Source: Pomacea canaliculata
Taxonomy: Eukaryota > Mollusca > Gastropoda > Architaenioglossa > Ampullariidae
Direction of reading: 5' to 3'
Assembly (NCBI RefSeq): GCF_003073045.1
Contig: NC_037603.1
Coordinates: 16,312,192 to 16,376,191 of the forward strand
DNA: 64,000 nt
Positions 12,701 through 25,659 of the stretch are shown in pieces; the first letter of the stretch is position 1, and every line of letters starts with the position of its first letter. The translations under genes were made by a program, and so were the position numbers. The notes beneath the pieces were generated by a model. The model ran no database searches. It was given only the letters and a program-made list of their open reading frames with translations, and was not told where the DNA came from.

Positions 12701-14290
12701 TTTACAAGGCCAATTAATAACCCGAAACTATTTTGGAAAGAAAGAAATCAGCTTGTGCCCGAGTTTAAAAGATAGATATCAATCTGACAACCACATGCCC
12801 GGACACGATATTCCTCAAGACCGTCCTTCAGAGTATCTTGGAGGATGTTCGACACCAAAATGAAGAACTGGCTTGCAAACAAACACTGGTCGTCGTTCCA
12901 TGCAAGATCTACTAGCCCACCTCAGGCCTATGTCATGAGAATAATCAGTCGCTTACATCTGTCTAGTCCTCTTCCCCGAAGGACAAAGCTGGTGGATCAT
13001 CGCTGCCGCTCACCAGCTGGTACCAGTCAATGGATGAATGTCATTGGCAATGTATGACATAGTTTATAGTTCTTGGCTGTATTCATGTTTTACCACCTGC
13101 AGTTTACACACTGTGTGCTTGGTATACGTTTCAAATGTGTTTTGAACGTAGACGGGAAAGAGAAGGATGTGTTTTATGTTGTCCTGTATGAAGCTTTTTT
13201 TCCCAGGGAGCTAACACAGTACGACCTGGGCCGCTAAAAGGTCAATCGTGTTGTTGTTATTGAACGAATGCTCATGTGTTCCGAGTTTAATTTAGTAACA
13301 CATACATGTTTGTGACACTCTATGTGTGGTTAAAAAAGAACCAAACTTGAAATCGAATTAAAATATTTCTTCTTCCCCTTCTTCATTTATTTTGTAAGAT
13401 AATTAGAGTAATACGGAATCCCAGAGAAACCCAAGGGGACTGCACTGCTATAACTGTAACAGTTTTGTATATTTGCGATTTCCTGAAAAGACTTCTGAAA
13501 AGATCTTTTACTAACAGTGAGGGTTGATACTGGGGTAGATAACGTAATGACACCCGTTATTTCGCGTTAAAAGACATCCATCAACCATTTTCAGGCAAAC
13601 GATAGTCATGATGAACATCTTAATTCCATATACAATCAGCGTGGCCAATTTAGCGGCAGGGCAAATAAAATAAATGGACATGGAGAGATTTGAGCCACTT
13701 AAATCGGCACACGTTTATGACTGTTGAAGTAAGTAAACGTTTGGTTGAATAGTTCAAGAAAGAATGTGAATAAACCGGAAGCTATGTCGTCTAATGCCTC
13801 GTTTTAGCAGTTTACTGGGAAAAAAATCGTCTGCACCAGTCCAGGGATATTAGTTCGTGATCTAAAACCTTGTACAATGTATGACATTTTAATATTCTTT
13901 TTGGAAAAAGTGAAAACAGTAAACAGCAAAATTTTATGTTAATCGTTTTTAAGCTTGGTGGGTTGTTTTAGACTCTATAAATATTGGTAGAATGTTTCTA
14001 ATCAGTGAAACTTTTCCTCGCCTGCATTAGAAATAATTTCTGTCAAGTCCACTCTAGAGTAGCGTCCCCTTCAAAATGGCCGCCTTCAATTGTTTTGTGT
14101 ATGTGTGTGATAGTAAACATTCTGTAGAACGTTGTTTTGATTAATAAAACGATCTTTCGAGTAAACAGAGTATTATTTGCCAACATATTACTAAAGAGCT
14201 ATACATGATTTTGTTTCTGAATACTAGAATGATGTTGTTTATTGAGCATTTCAGCCAAATGAAAGATATTGCACCGCAAGCCTAACTTTT
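9800..14290. other. intergenic or intronic, no gene proven
   Basis: If the exon at 9739-9787 is real, its gene may continue here. A phase-compatible segment follows the acceptor ending at 12,651 and stays open to 12,775, but it has no recognisable domain. A 66-codon minus-strand frame (12,175-11,975) starts with a signal-like stretch. A GCGT microsatellite lies at 9832-9855 and homopolymers occur at 9950-9964 and 12,317-12,328. No known protein family was recognised. Confidence 0.4.
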
Positions 14291-14337
14291 ACTTACGTGT
14301 CTTGTGAAACAGACCAAAGTTGACGAAGTTGCTATGT

Positions 14338-17300
14338 ATGCAGCGACCTCGTATGTTCTGGAAGCGCCAGAAGCTGAGAAATTCATATTGCTGCCTGTTA
14401 AAAAGAACTGCCACCACGGGCGTAGAGTCATTACGTGATGACGGCGTCCCGTATCTGATAACAACGCCTATCTTTTATGTCAATGCCGGTAAAGACATTT
14501 GATTCATTCAAGTGCATAGAGAGTTTTATGCATTATGATTCATCTTATTATAATTAAAAGAATGAAAGCTTTATGCATTGGGACACCACAGTATATAAAA
14601 ACTATTATTAGTATTACCTTGATGCTTCTGAACATGTGTGATACGTGACAGCATGCAACAAGTTTAGTGTCGCATGTGAATTTTCTGTAGATTCACACAA
14701 TATCAGAAGTGATTATTTGTGATTGGAATGGTTATGAATTCCAATGATCGTTATTCATGGTATAACCATTATAAGAAAATAACATAAATCTGGATATTTA
14801 GATAAGAATGTTTTTGAAATGACCAAGTTGTAAAATGAAAAAATATCTCCTCGTTAAATGACTTTTTAAGTATCGCATTATTTACTTGTGTGTAGCTGAC
14901 ACAATCTGAAAACTGTATTTATCACCTTCTACCACACTAGATTTGCATATATTGTGCTATTAATTTGACACATTTTGTTGAGAATTTTTTTTATGTGTTT
15001 CAGCTCCACATATTGGCCATTTATACACAGTTATGTTAGCTGATGCAGCCTGCAGATGGCAACGATTGAAAGGACAACAGGTGCTGTTTTCTGTTGGAAC
15101 TGATGAACATGGCTTGAAGGTTAGACTCTTACAAGTCTCGAGTAAATGGACCTTTACTAATTGATTTTAACTTTTATGCTACAATCACATTTTAAAAGGA
15201 CTTCATTGCATTAAATACTTTACTATGGTAGCAATTACTTGCAAAAATACAATGAAATCTTTAGTAAACATTTTATTTTCTTTGGGGAGGCAAAATGATG
15301 ATATCAGAATCAAGACTGCTTTTTGATATTTTAAGAGCAGTTCTTTTATGAATGATATTTATTGATCTATTATGTGAAGCACCAGGATATTCAACTGAAT
15401 CTTTAATGGTATAAGTCTGTTTGCTTTATTATTAAAGCCATTGCATGCTGCAAATTAGTGTATTCTGATTTCATAAGTCGAGGGTTTCAGATTAACATTT
15501 GTATCATCTGCTGTATGAAACAGAAAGTCTGACTTCATAAAGTGGAAGACATTAACATAATGCATGTGCATAAGCTTGTCATGTACCGTCTTTGGCAGAT
15601 TCAACAAGCAGCAGAGTCACACAACACTTCCCCTCAACTGTACTGTGACAGAGTATCAGCTATGTTCAAGGTGAAAATGCTGTCTAAACAGTATGTGAAA
15701 TGTTAACCTGATGAAACCTTGTTTTGGCACTAAACAATATTTTTATACCTTGACTGTCAGTCATTAACAGTTTTATGAAGGTTTTATTTATTTAGTTATT
15801 ATGAGAGAACATATAAGCACTGTGCTTCTGTGTTTGATCAGTGTGGAAACATAAGGAACTTTGCACTTTGTGTGTGTTTAGTGGGAAAATATGATTATCT
15901 TTGTGATTTCTTCTAAAGCTTCAAACTGTTTTCTCCCCAGGATTTATTCGAGAAAGGAAACATTACCTACAATGAGTTCATTCGCACTACAGAAAACAGG
16001 CACTTTGAAGCAGTGCAGACATTTTGGGTGAGCAGATGGGGATACATTTTTGAAGCAAAAGCATGCTTTAGACACTATTTTGTTTTTTATCTGAACAAGA
16101 GTAACATTCGCTGGCAGTATCATGTCTTCGTTAATTTGACATTTAGGATTTTAAGGAAAACTTTTAGACCTGTATGGTTTTACAAAATGCTTGCCTGTTA
16201 TCGTCTTGAAGCATGCTGTTGTTACCCCACTTCTAAAGAATCTTGAACCTAATAAAAACAAAAAACTATCACCCTTTTTCTAATTTCTTTTTTCTGCCCA
16301 AAGTACTTGAAAGGTTGTGCTGCTCCAGCTCCTAAACCATTCTTCCAGCTGTACTTGAACCATTTTAGTCAGCCTGTCATAACAATCTGCTTGCAAAATG
16401 GATCACATCTCCTAATTGTCAGTGCTGGATCTGTCTGCTTCACTTGATGCACTCAACCATGACATCTTTCTCCAGTGCATTCTTGTTATTTTCAATCTCT
16501 TTGGCACTGTTTTGATCTGACTCTGGTTTTACTTGACTATTTGTACCCAGTGTGTGGTAGTTGTAGGCACCACATCATCTGTTGCTTTTAAGTATGGAGT
16601 GCCTCAAGGCTTTGTTTTGGGCCCTTCTTATTTAAAGTGTACATTCAACCACTTGGTCCCACCACTTCTACTTGAGGCTGCAGTATCACGTGTTCATATG
16701 CTGCTAGCAATCTAGGACTCGCTTTTCAGCTTTAACAGGTCTGCATCATCACACAACACACAGTAGACTCCCTGAAATCCAGGATGTCCTTCAACTAGCT
16801 AAAAATGAATGACAACTAAAGTCCTTCCAATAGCCTCTGCAAATAAACTGAAGTCTTCACTACTTTTACTTTTCTCTTGTGATGAACACCTCTCTTTCTC
16901 AGTCCGTCTAAAATCTTCATGTTATCATTGATGCATCGTTATATCTTGAATCCTGCATCATTGCAGTTTGTAAATCTGTCTTTGAGCTTTGAAGGATCAG
17001 ACATATTCAACCTTTTCTGTCAGTTTCAGCCACCAAAAAGCATTTTGTGCTGTCCTGCTGAATTACTACAAATCTCTACTCGTTGCTATCCCTAACAGCC
17101 TACTGACAAACTATAAAGGGCTTATAATGCCCTTCACATTGTCCTCCATACATGAAAAGTGGACCTTGCTTCATCCCTCTTCTGCAAGCTTCACTACCTG
17201 CCAGTTCGAGCTCACATTCATTACAATATTGCCATACTTTTACCATCATCTTCCTGACCTGCTAGCTTATCTGTCTGAGCTGGCATTGATTACACCATGC

Positions 17301-20300
17301 TGCCATCATCTTTATGACCTTCCCTCAGCCAACCTGTTTGAGCTACTGATGTCTCACAACCTGAGTCCACCTCTTTGCACTGCTTATGTTGCTCTCTTTT
17401 CTCTATGTGCCACACATCAGAAGGAAGAGAGATTTGGCAACCGCTTCTCCTTCACAGGTCGCACTGTTTGAAATTCTCTTTCCCATTTTGCACAATCAAG
17501 CATACTAACTATTCAGCTTAGTACTCAGTTCTTCGTGTTCAGTCATCCGGTTTGCTTGTAGTCTTTTATGTGCAGTGCATTGAGTCCACATCCATATAAG
17601 GAAATTGAATTATTGTTGCTATTATTATTATTATTAAAAGAAACAGTTGTTTGCATTTTTCAGGAGATTTTACAAAATCGAGGTTATATCTACAAGGGAC
17701 AATATGAAGGATGGTATTCCATATCAGATGAAGCTTTTCTCACAGACGAAGAAGTTCAAGATACCACTTCTCACGATGGAAAAGTTCAGAAGGTTTGAGA
17801 AAAGTTGCAGAATACTATCTTCTGTAAGGCCTTCTCTTTCCACATTCATTATTTCATTTATTAAATCTATTTTGCATCTCTTCTGACATACTGACAATAA
17901 GGCGATAATCTGAAAAATTAAAAATAATAGTATTCAAATAGATAATGCAGGCACTATGTTGGGGAAGACTACTGGGAGTCAAAAATAATGATTATGTTGC
18001 TGTTTGGGCTGTGGTTTGCTTAGATGCTTAAAAATATTTTTGCAGGCAAAGTGAGAAAAAGTTTCACTCTAAATTCATGTTGTCACATTTTTTAGAAAGT
18101 CTGAATTATCGCCGCACTCCTCATAAAGTTTATCAAAAAAATCATGAAGAATAGTGACCTAGTTAACTTGATGAAAATACTAAATGTTCCGTGTTTCTCT
18201 GGTAGCACAGGTGGCAGTCAGTAGTGGGCAGCCTGTGACATGGATGAAAGAAGAAAACTACATTTTCCGACTTTCTGCTTTTAATCAACAGCTTACATCA
18301 TGGTTGGATGCAAAGGGTGAGGCAGATTTTGATGTGCTATATTTTTCATGTTAGTAATCTCAGATTGTTTTGAAGTTACTTATATCCCGACCAGTATTGA
18401 TAGTATTACTCTATGCAATTCTTAAAGACTAGCTTTGGAGACACCTATCATTTACTTCAAAAATATTTAAAACTATATAAAAATATTTTTATTGCTTCCA
18501 AAGTGTCTACTATCCTTCTTAAGTTGCTTGAAAAGGGCATTGCGTAGATATAAAAGGTCCTTCATAGCTATTTCAAAATGTTTATGCTCTTCTATATTAA
18601 GAACTAAGAATTGAAAACTGCCAGGTGGAGCAGTTTTTACCCCTAGGCATGACCAAAACAAATTTTTAAAAGCTTTATAAATCTGTTACGATGGAAGTGA
18701 TGATTGTGCTTCAGTAATACAACCTGCACAGTTTGAGCCATTGGTGCGAAGCTGGGTGGAGAATCTTCCAGATCTTTCTGTTTCAAGACAGAGACAGAGA
18801 CTTAGCTGGGGCATTCCTGTGCCAGGTGACAGCTCTCAAACAGTAAGTTTGGGTAAAGTGCTGCAGTTGTGCGTAAATACTCAAGGCTCTTTTTGAAGAA
18901 TTGTGCAGAAAACCAGCCCATGTGTAGAAGAGTAGAAAATCAAGCATTAGGGGAATGTTTTAGCTTCTGCCTTTACAGATGCAGGAAGGCCTTGTGGTTA
19001 TTCCTTTAAAATGCTTTGTTTTCAAAGTATATTTACAGATTTTCAAGTATGCTGCTGCTTATTTTAAATTTGATACTTTTTTCCTTGAAGTTTCTTGCTA
19101 TTCAAGATTTGTTTGAGGACATGAAAATCAAGGCCATGTCATCTTTTTGAAATGTCATTTGTTTGAACTGTCAGTTGTATCCATGGCATATATGTGTGTG
19201 TGGGTGATGACTTCAGTAGTGAAGACATTTCTCATCTGAATGGAACTGTAGCAAAATGCAAAATTATTAAAGACAATCAGAAGGTTAGTGTCTTAAAGTA
19301 TTGTGATAATATGGTGAGTATATGTCCTCTGTGTTTCCTTTCCAGATTTATGTTTGGCTAGATGCTCTTATCAACTACCTGACAGTTGCTGGCTACCCCT
19401 CAAAGTTTCAGCATGCGTACTGGCCTCCTGCATGCCAGGTGATTGGCAAAGACATTCTAAGGTTAGCCTTTTCAGATAATAATAAGAACTCTTGCTACCT
19501 CAGTTATCCATTGAACATCATCCAATCAGGTGTAATTATAGCTATATAACTGTATAAAATTAAGGATCATTCTGAAACTTTAATTTCCACAAAATTAGTC
19601 AGGTTCCCCTCAAAGCTGCTAATGTCTCCACTACTGTTTATACTGTATACTAACAATTGTAGAAGCACTACGGATAGGAACTTTCTTGTAAAATTGGCTG
19701 ATGACACTGCCTTGCTGTCTCTTTTGTATGATAGTGAACATGATCATAGTGGCGCTTTTCCTGACTTTGTTCACTGGTGTGACGAACACTTTCATGTCTT
19801 GAATGCCTGGAACACTAAGGAAATGATTTTCGACTTTCGGACGAACAGGCTTGAGGCAGTCATCAGTATCATCCATGATGATGCCATTGAGGTAGTCGAC
19901 TGTTACAAACATCTGGGTACTGTCTTTAACAACAAGCTTAAATGGGATATCAACACTGACATGATCTTCTGTAAGAGCCAACAACGTCTGTACCTCCTAC
20001 AGAAACTTAGATCTTTCTCTGTCAGCTCTGTCATCCTCACTCAGTTCTATCAGTCCTTCATCGAAAGTCTCATCACTTTTTCTTTCATCTCTTGGTTCCG
20101 CAGCCTCTCCTTAGAGAACAGGAACAGTCTAGTCTCCCTTGTTAATACCTGTTCCAAGATCACCGGAACCAGGCAAAGGGATTTGGCGGCCTTATGTCAT
20201 CAGCAAATCATCAGGAAGGCATCACGCAACCTCTCTATTTCTGATCATATGTTGGCCTGTGAGTTGAGGTACGCGATGCCTGTATGTAAAACCAATCGTC

Positions 20301-23300
20301 ACCGCAACTCATTCATTCCACGTGCCATTGACTTGATAAACTCTACTGATCATCATCTTGTACTCAGCTGAGGTGGCCTGTGGTCACCAACTGTATCTGC
20401 TGTTAGGAATGTATGTGTGTGTAGGAGAGAGAATATTTGTGAAAGAGACATTATTTCAACATGTACATTTATATTATTCTTTTTATATCAAGTATATATA
20501 TATACTATTGCTAGTACGAGTACGATTTTGAATTGCCTATGGGGATCAGTAAAGTTGTATTAAGCCTACGTTTTCTGTCACTATGTGCTGTTGTGCTGAT
20601 CAGCTGCCAGCTTATTTTGTCCATCTGTTCTTGGTGTGCCTGCAGGTTTCATGCTGTTTACTGGCCAGCGTTTCTTTTTGCTGCTGGCTTGTCTCCTCCG
20701 TCCAAGATTCTTTGCCACTCCCACTGGCTAGTTGATGGCCACAAGGTAACAATGTTGAGGTCATTAATAACGTATGGCTACTACTACAGACTGACCAACC
20801 ACTGCTAAAACAACCATTGTAAATAAAAAGCTTTAGTTGTTGGGATGAGGCAGGGAGAGTCAGGAGAGGTATAAGCAAGATGAGAAGAGAAGGCATTTAC
20901 AATGTCAACAGAGCTAATTAACTTGCACAACACTATTTTTTTTTTCTTTCTCTATGTTGTCAGTTCTGAGGTAAAGTGTAAACATGACTGGCTTGTACTA
21001 TATCCTTCAGTAACCCAGTATTTTGTCACTGTCTCTTTGGTGACAGCTGTTAGACTGAAGCACCTTATTCTTTTGATGAATGTCATTCTATGGCTTTTCA
21101 AACAATTGGGAAATTTGATTGCAGATGTCAAAAAGTCGTGGGAATGTCGTGGACCCCATGGATAGGCTAGAGAGATATACAGCAGATGGGCTGAGGTACT
21201 TTCTCCTGAAAGAAGGGGCCTATACTTCTGATGGCAGTATGTAATTTTTTGTCGTTTATAACAAAGTATTAACTGATATTTTGCCTGTGTATTGGATTGT
21301 GTACTGTGCATTGCAGTGGATGACATTTGCAAGGTCTGTGAAATGCGGCTGTTAAAGGTATTTTGTGTGTGTGTGTGTGTGCTGTCCTGTGATAAAAGTG
21401 TTGTTTTGAATGTGGCAACAATACGATATAGCAACAAATATTGGTGTCATGTAGTGCAAAGCAGTGCGGCCCGATGCTCCACTGGGGGCGAATAGGAACA
21501 AGAAAAAGAAGAAGTGCAAAGCAGAGAGCTGTATAATATAGGCATGAATACTTCTGTCCAAGTTGTATGCAGACTGATGGACTTCTAAAAATCTAAAAAA
21601 ATTGATACTTAATTTTTTGCAATAAAAAAATTTCTGTTTGAGAGGATTTTGTGCGCTCACACACACACACACTCAACCACATATCTATGTACATCTGTAG
21701 GACATACGTTATAGCGTTATAAGCCTGTGAGCATGTATTCTTTGATCTTTTATACAACTGTATCAGATCTACTAAACAAATATTAATTCCCCACATATCA
21801 ATGTAAATCTTATGTTTGCCTTTTTCCATTAAAATCTGAAACAACACAAGCTGTTCCAAGCTACAAATATATATTTGCTTGTCTGTTATAGATTATACCC
21901 TTCTTATTGTTGATAGTTTTCCCATGAACATAATGCACGATTTTGATAACTAGATTCTGTCAACAGACTACAGTGATGCCCGGGTTGTGGAACGTATTAA
22001 CAGTGACCTGGTGAATAGCATTGGAAACCTACTGAATCGTGTAACAGCGCCATCTGTCAACAAGCAGCAGTACTTTCCAGCCCTTGATGACATCACGGAC
22101 CTCTCGAAGTTTTTATCACAAGAAGATGTTGAAAAATATCACTCTCTGGCTGAATTAGCAGGTACAGCAACTCCTTATTTTTCAGCCATTTGCCAGAAGT
22201 TTGTCAGATTTCAATAGTGCTGATGATAATAACAAAGTTAATTTGTTTAGCGCTTTTCCCCTTCCATTAAAAGCGGCTCAAAGAGCTATTGCTATAAGAA
22301 AAACACAGAAACATACGAAAAATAGATGCTGGACTTAATAAGTTTCAGTGTTTTTATCATTATTTATGCTCACTTCCTTCCTGCTATCATTGGACTTTGA
22401 AGTTGATCTTCGCAAAGCAATGGAGTAAGCAAGGTCTTGAATTTCATGTGTAGGCTAGTAAAAAAAAGATTCGTTGGAATGTCGAATTTGAAGTTTGAGG
22501 GCAACACAATTGAGAGCAGAGCACAATCCTGCCTCCGAAGAAGCGAAGGCGACAGCAGTCGGTGACATGCAGGAGCAAGATGCAGAATGACACACACCCA
22601 CACATATAAAAACACACATACACATACAAACATCTCATCACCAGACGACAGTGTGAAGCGCATAGATCCAGAATCCAATCTACAGAACGTGCATCAACGG
22701 ACGTGGTTCGTGAATAAAAAATGGAAAATGGCAAGGTCCACGCTGGTCTACCATGGTCCACAATGCTCACATGCAAACGTGTCAGTAAAGGAAGCGCAAA
22801 ATCCGGTACTGTCAAAAGTCCAAAGCAAGATGTAAGGAGCCAGAAGCCGTTAGTGGAAGAAGATGTCTAAGAAGTTAGCCGTTAGTGGAAGAAGACATTT
22901 GTAAGAAACGACGCAGCACAAGCACTGTAGAAAAGTCTTAACAGAGGCAAGATCAAGATGAGTAGGAGAAACCAAAACTCGACCTAGATCGACGGACGAG
23001 ACAAAACGACAGAGAGCGGACCCCTCCAGCCAGTTAGGCGAAAGAACATCCAAATTAATTAACAAGAACATAAAATCAACTTCAGACTAAAAGACTTAAA
23101 GTATGCAACAAAGTAAATAACAATATGAAAATGATATTTGGGGATCAGAATGTAAAGTGTGAAAATTATGTTCACTTTTTTCCAAATTTATTAATTGGAG
23201 TATTATTGTATTTATTGTGCTTTTTATTTCAGAAAAATAGGTTTGTTGTATGACAACTATGCAACTATTATTGTATTTATTGTGCTTTTTTTCCCCAGAT

Positions 23301-23654
23301 CAAATCAGTTTGCTGTATGATGACTATGCATTCTCAAGAGCTCTGGATAAACTTCTGACCCATATCTACTGGGCCAATGGTCTTGTCCAGGCCCATGCAC
23401 CGTGGGTACTTGCCAAGTCCAGTGATGCAGAATCCCAAAGACATTTAAAGACTATTCTACATGTTGCTATGGAAACGCTACGCATCTGTGGCATCCTTTT
23501 ACAGCCTGTAATACCTGTGCTATCAGATAGAATGCTTACAAGGCTTGGGGTATCACAAACAGATCGTGGTATTGCTGACTGTAAGCAGAACAGTCTGCCT
23601 ATTTTGCTAGGCAGCCAAGTATTGTTGCTGAATAGAATCAGCGCAAGTAAATAG
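14338..23654 (+). CDS. MARS2: methionyl-tRNA synthetase, mitochondrial (12 exons)
   Basis: This class I enzyme attaches methionine to tRNA-Met in the mitochondrial matrix, for initiation and elongation. Exons: 14338-14488, 15004-15119, 15599-15670, 15941-16027, 17664-17792, 18211-18316, 18715-18842, 19346-19461, 20646-20745, 21125-21236, 21967-22161, 23299-23654. All introns are GT-AG and phases agree, giving 555 codons (human protein about 593). The class I HIGH signature appears as PHIGH (residues 52-56), followed by [13 protein letters not shown] (335-339) is split by an intron after its Lys. Other family blocks are [49 protein letters not shown] and [15 protein letters not shown]. The likely start gives an Arg/Lys-rich, acid-free N-terminus ([15 protein letters not shown]), as expected for mitochondrial import. 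The C-terminal anticodon-binding helices are in the last two exons, with HAPWVLAK. The cytosolic MARS1 extensions are absent. The human gene has one exon, so this copy keeps introns. Confidence 0.93.
16230..17640 (+). mobile_element. LINE fragment, L2/CR1-like, in MARS2 intron 4
   Basis: The plus strand carries decayed reverse-transcriptase pieces: [12 protein letters not shown], then [12 protein letters not shown] (the PQG region, near 16,590-16,625), then a C-terminal segment around 17,050-17,475 including [14 protein letters not shown]. It closes with a TTATTA-type tail at 17,612-17,636, typical of this LINE group. Frames shift and stops occur, so it is inactive. It fills almost all of the intron and its tail ends about 27 bases before the exon 5 acceptor. 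Confidence 0.75.
19590..20560 (+). mobile_element. LINE fragment, Rex1/CR1-like, in MARS2 intron 8
   Basis: A single open frame (19,622-20,371, 249 codons) encodes the C-terminal half of a non-LTR reverse transcriptase, including the catalytic-type [11 protein letters not shown] segment (the usual F/Y-x-D-D context, here ADD), [36 protein letters not shown] and KCQQRLY-like [15 protein letters not shown]. The 5' end is truncated inside the polymerase domain. The 3' end carries the shared tail TTGCTAGTACGAG...AGTAAAGTTGTAT. The uninterrupted frame suggests it is the youngest of the four family copies in this window. Confidence 0.8.
22215..22335 (-). mobile_element. LINE/SINE 3' tail fragment in MARS2 intron 11
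   Basis: The minus strand reads AGCGCTAAACAAATTAACTTTGTTATTATCA. The AGCGCT..ACAAAT..TTATTA tail form is common to L2/CR1-type elements in aquatic animals. No coding part is visible next to it. The family assignment rests on the tail pattern only. Confidence 0.4.
22845..22905 (+). repeat. short tandem duplication in MARS2 intron 11
   Basis: The phrase AGCCGTTAGTGGAAGAAGA occurs twice, about 30 bases apart (near 22,847 and 22,878), in an otherwise unremarkable intron segment. The surrounding sequence, to about 23,050, shares short phrases such as AGCCAGTTAGGCGAAAG with 54,255-54,275, hinting at an unnamed dispersed repeat. Confidence 0.5.
23201..23328 (+). repeat. tandem duplication of intron end and exon 12 start (MARS2)
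   Basis: Two adjacent units of about 63-65 bases (23,201-23,265 and 23,266-23,328) share TATTATTGTATTTATTGTGCTT, a pyrimidine tract with AG, and then GTTTG(T/C)TGTATGA(C/T)(A/G)ACTATGCA. The second unit holds the acceptor used by exon 12 and its first codons. The first unit has its own CAG acceptor-like site, but the next codons in the MARS2 frame reach TAG. Confidence 0.75.
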
Positions 23655-23689
23655 CAAGGTGAATCAAATTAATAATAGTTATATTGACT

Positions 23690-23915
23690 GCATATAATAA
23701 TGCAAAATTTGTAAAGCGCGTACTCACACTCCTAAGGAGTAATGCTCTTAGCGCTTAAGAACAAGAACGAAACATGGACAGGATACGAGGGACAGGAAAA
23801 TAAACAACATATGAACTATAAAAGAATAAACAACCGTACTAAACGAAGAATAAAATCGAATACAGAAAACACAAAGAGGAACCAAATGACAAGAGCTGAG
23901 AGTTGCTAGCTCGGC
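23690..23915 (-). mobile_element. LINE 3' fragment, L2/CR1-like
   Basis: This segment begins with TAATAATGCAAAATTTGTAAAGCGCG and continues through GAACGAAACATGGACAGGATA. It matches 25,850-26,045 closely and is the reverse complement of the type of tail seen at 37,200-37,375. It lies just after the MARS2 stop, so the MARS2 3' UTR may read into it. Confidence 0.65.
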
Positions 23916-23919
23916 GTGA

Positions 23920-24920
23920 AACACTATTAATCCACACACACACGCACCATTACTTCCATTCCCCTTTTTAAAGTGACCAGCCGTAAAACAAAGCCTATCA
24001 CCCTCAGCACCACCACCTCGCAATTCACCCTATCGACAACAAGATCCAAACAATGAAACATGTTTGTAGACGGTGAGTTCCAAGTGCCCGCGTGCATGCG
24101 TGATGGAGGTGGAGGTGCATCAGAGAACACGAACTTGACAATTTATTTGTTGTTTTTATCAGATGTTATTGTGCGCACTATGTACCATGGCACAAACATT
24201 TGATAAACACGTCAGTATCAGCAAACAACTTAGTCGTGTAAATAAGACTATTGTGGCAGCAACAGTATCTCCAAGTCCAGCTGTCTGAACATGTGCCCAC
24301 CGTCTTCATTATCCTGATTAAACTGTACCTACATGTTCATGTGTTCGATTCTCAATGTCTCTAGTGTGCGTGCCCAGGAATTTCAAGGATGACAAATGAG
24401 CGCTATGCAGATCACTTTGTGCGTAAGAAAGGAGACTTACATACCCACCCACTCTCCGAAAAGAGTCCATTTTTTTCCTTCTCATAATAATCACTACGAG
24501 GTGGAAGTACTTTTCTTTTGTAGTCTCCAGCAGCGTGGGAACGTGTGAGCTAGGTGGGACATAAAATGATTGGCGGCCCAAAATGCCCGACAAGTAACAC
24601 CGCAGTGCGTCCCAGTTTCACATAAGTAAAATGGAATCACATTAAAACATTTATTCCAACACACACACACACGTTCCTATTGTTTGTGCTTATAATCGTG
24701 ATTTTAATTTTTTAAGGCTCAGCTCCTACCCCCTCTGTTCCAAGGCATTATACCTGACAGGCGATACTTATATGTTCAAGCACCTTTAACAGGGCGTTGA
24801 GCATGGCACTCGAGTGTGTTTGTACCCTAATACATACAATCAAGTATGATGTAGACAAAAAATAATACAAGCTCTATCATCACTATCACACACGTACCGC
24901 ACTCCGTCAAGCTACTGTAG
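23920..24920. other. spacer, no gene recognised
   Basis: A CA-rich microsatellite lies at 23,935-23,946 and another at 24,661-24,672. Open frames on the minus strand in this interval lack domains. Nothing else can be named. Confidence 0.5.
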
Positions 24921-24929
24921 GACCTCTCG

Positions 24930-25650
24930 TTTCAGTCCGTCCATTATGGTTTCCTTGAGTTTAAGTTAACTACTGTTCATATTATATGCTAACAGTTGAC
25001 GACGAACTACGGAAAGGAGCTTTCTGATAGTATTTACTGATGATTTGCTGTCACTTCTGTAACGTAGTGAACATGTTCACAGTGGAGTTCTTCCTGACTT
25101 TGTACGCTGGTGTGACGAGCAACTCCTTGTCTTGAGTGCCTCATAGACTAAGGAAATGATCTTCGACTATCGGATGAACAAGCATGATGCAGTCATCAGT
25201 ATTATCCATGATGATGCCATTGAGATAGTCGACTCAAAAGTAGGTACTATCTTCGATAAGAAATTTAAATGGGACATAAACACTGAACAGCGTCAATAAC
25301 GCTTGTACCTCCTATGGAAACTCAGCTCGATCTGTCATCCTCACTCGGTTCTATCAGTCCTTCATCGACAGTCTCATTACTTTTTTTTTTCACCTCTTGG
25401 TTCCACAGCCTCTCCATAGGGAACAGGAAGAGTCTTGCATCCCTTGTTAATACCTGTTCCAAGATCACTGGATCCAGGCAGAGGGATTGCCAGCCTTTTG
25501 TCATCAATAAATCCTCAGGAAGGCATCACACGTTTTTTCTATTTTTGATCATGTACGTGTTGGCAAGTGAGTTTTCACTCTTGCAGTCTGCTGTAGGTAC
25601 CCGACACCAGACTACCCACCCCCACCCCTTCTCATCAGGCTTGCTGAGAG
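24930..25650 (+). mobile_element. LINE fragment, Rex1/CR1-like, decayed
   Basis: This is a second long copy of the element at 19,590-20,560. It shares phrases such as CTGACTTTGTACGCTGGTGTGACGAGCA, AAGGAAATGATCTTCGACT, ATCCATGATGATGCCATTGAG, CTATCAGTCCTTCATCGA and CAGGAAGGCATCAC. Stops and small indels interrupt the frame. Its end diverges near 25,605, before the shared 3' tail, where it meets an oppositely oriented L2-like fragment. Confidence 0.75.
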
Positions 25651-25659
25651 TAAAACATG

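Noticed and set aside
12652-12775. Second exon for the signal-peptide exon at 9,739
   Set aside because: The phase fits, but the product (GTNQRENEEIYQGEAES...) has no domain and the intron would be about 2.9 kb. Too little support to join them.
16013-16246. Open frame extending past MARS2 exon 4
   Set aside because: It is the exon end read into the intron. The GTGAGC donor at 16,028 and the family alignment end the exon at 16,027.
18473-18661. 62-codon minus-strand frame in MARS2 intron 6
   Set aside because: No match to a known family, and no splice or repeat context.
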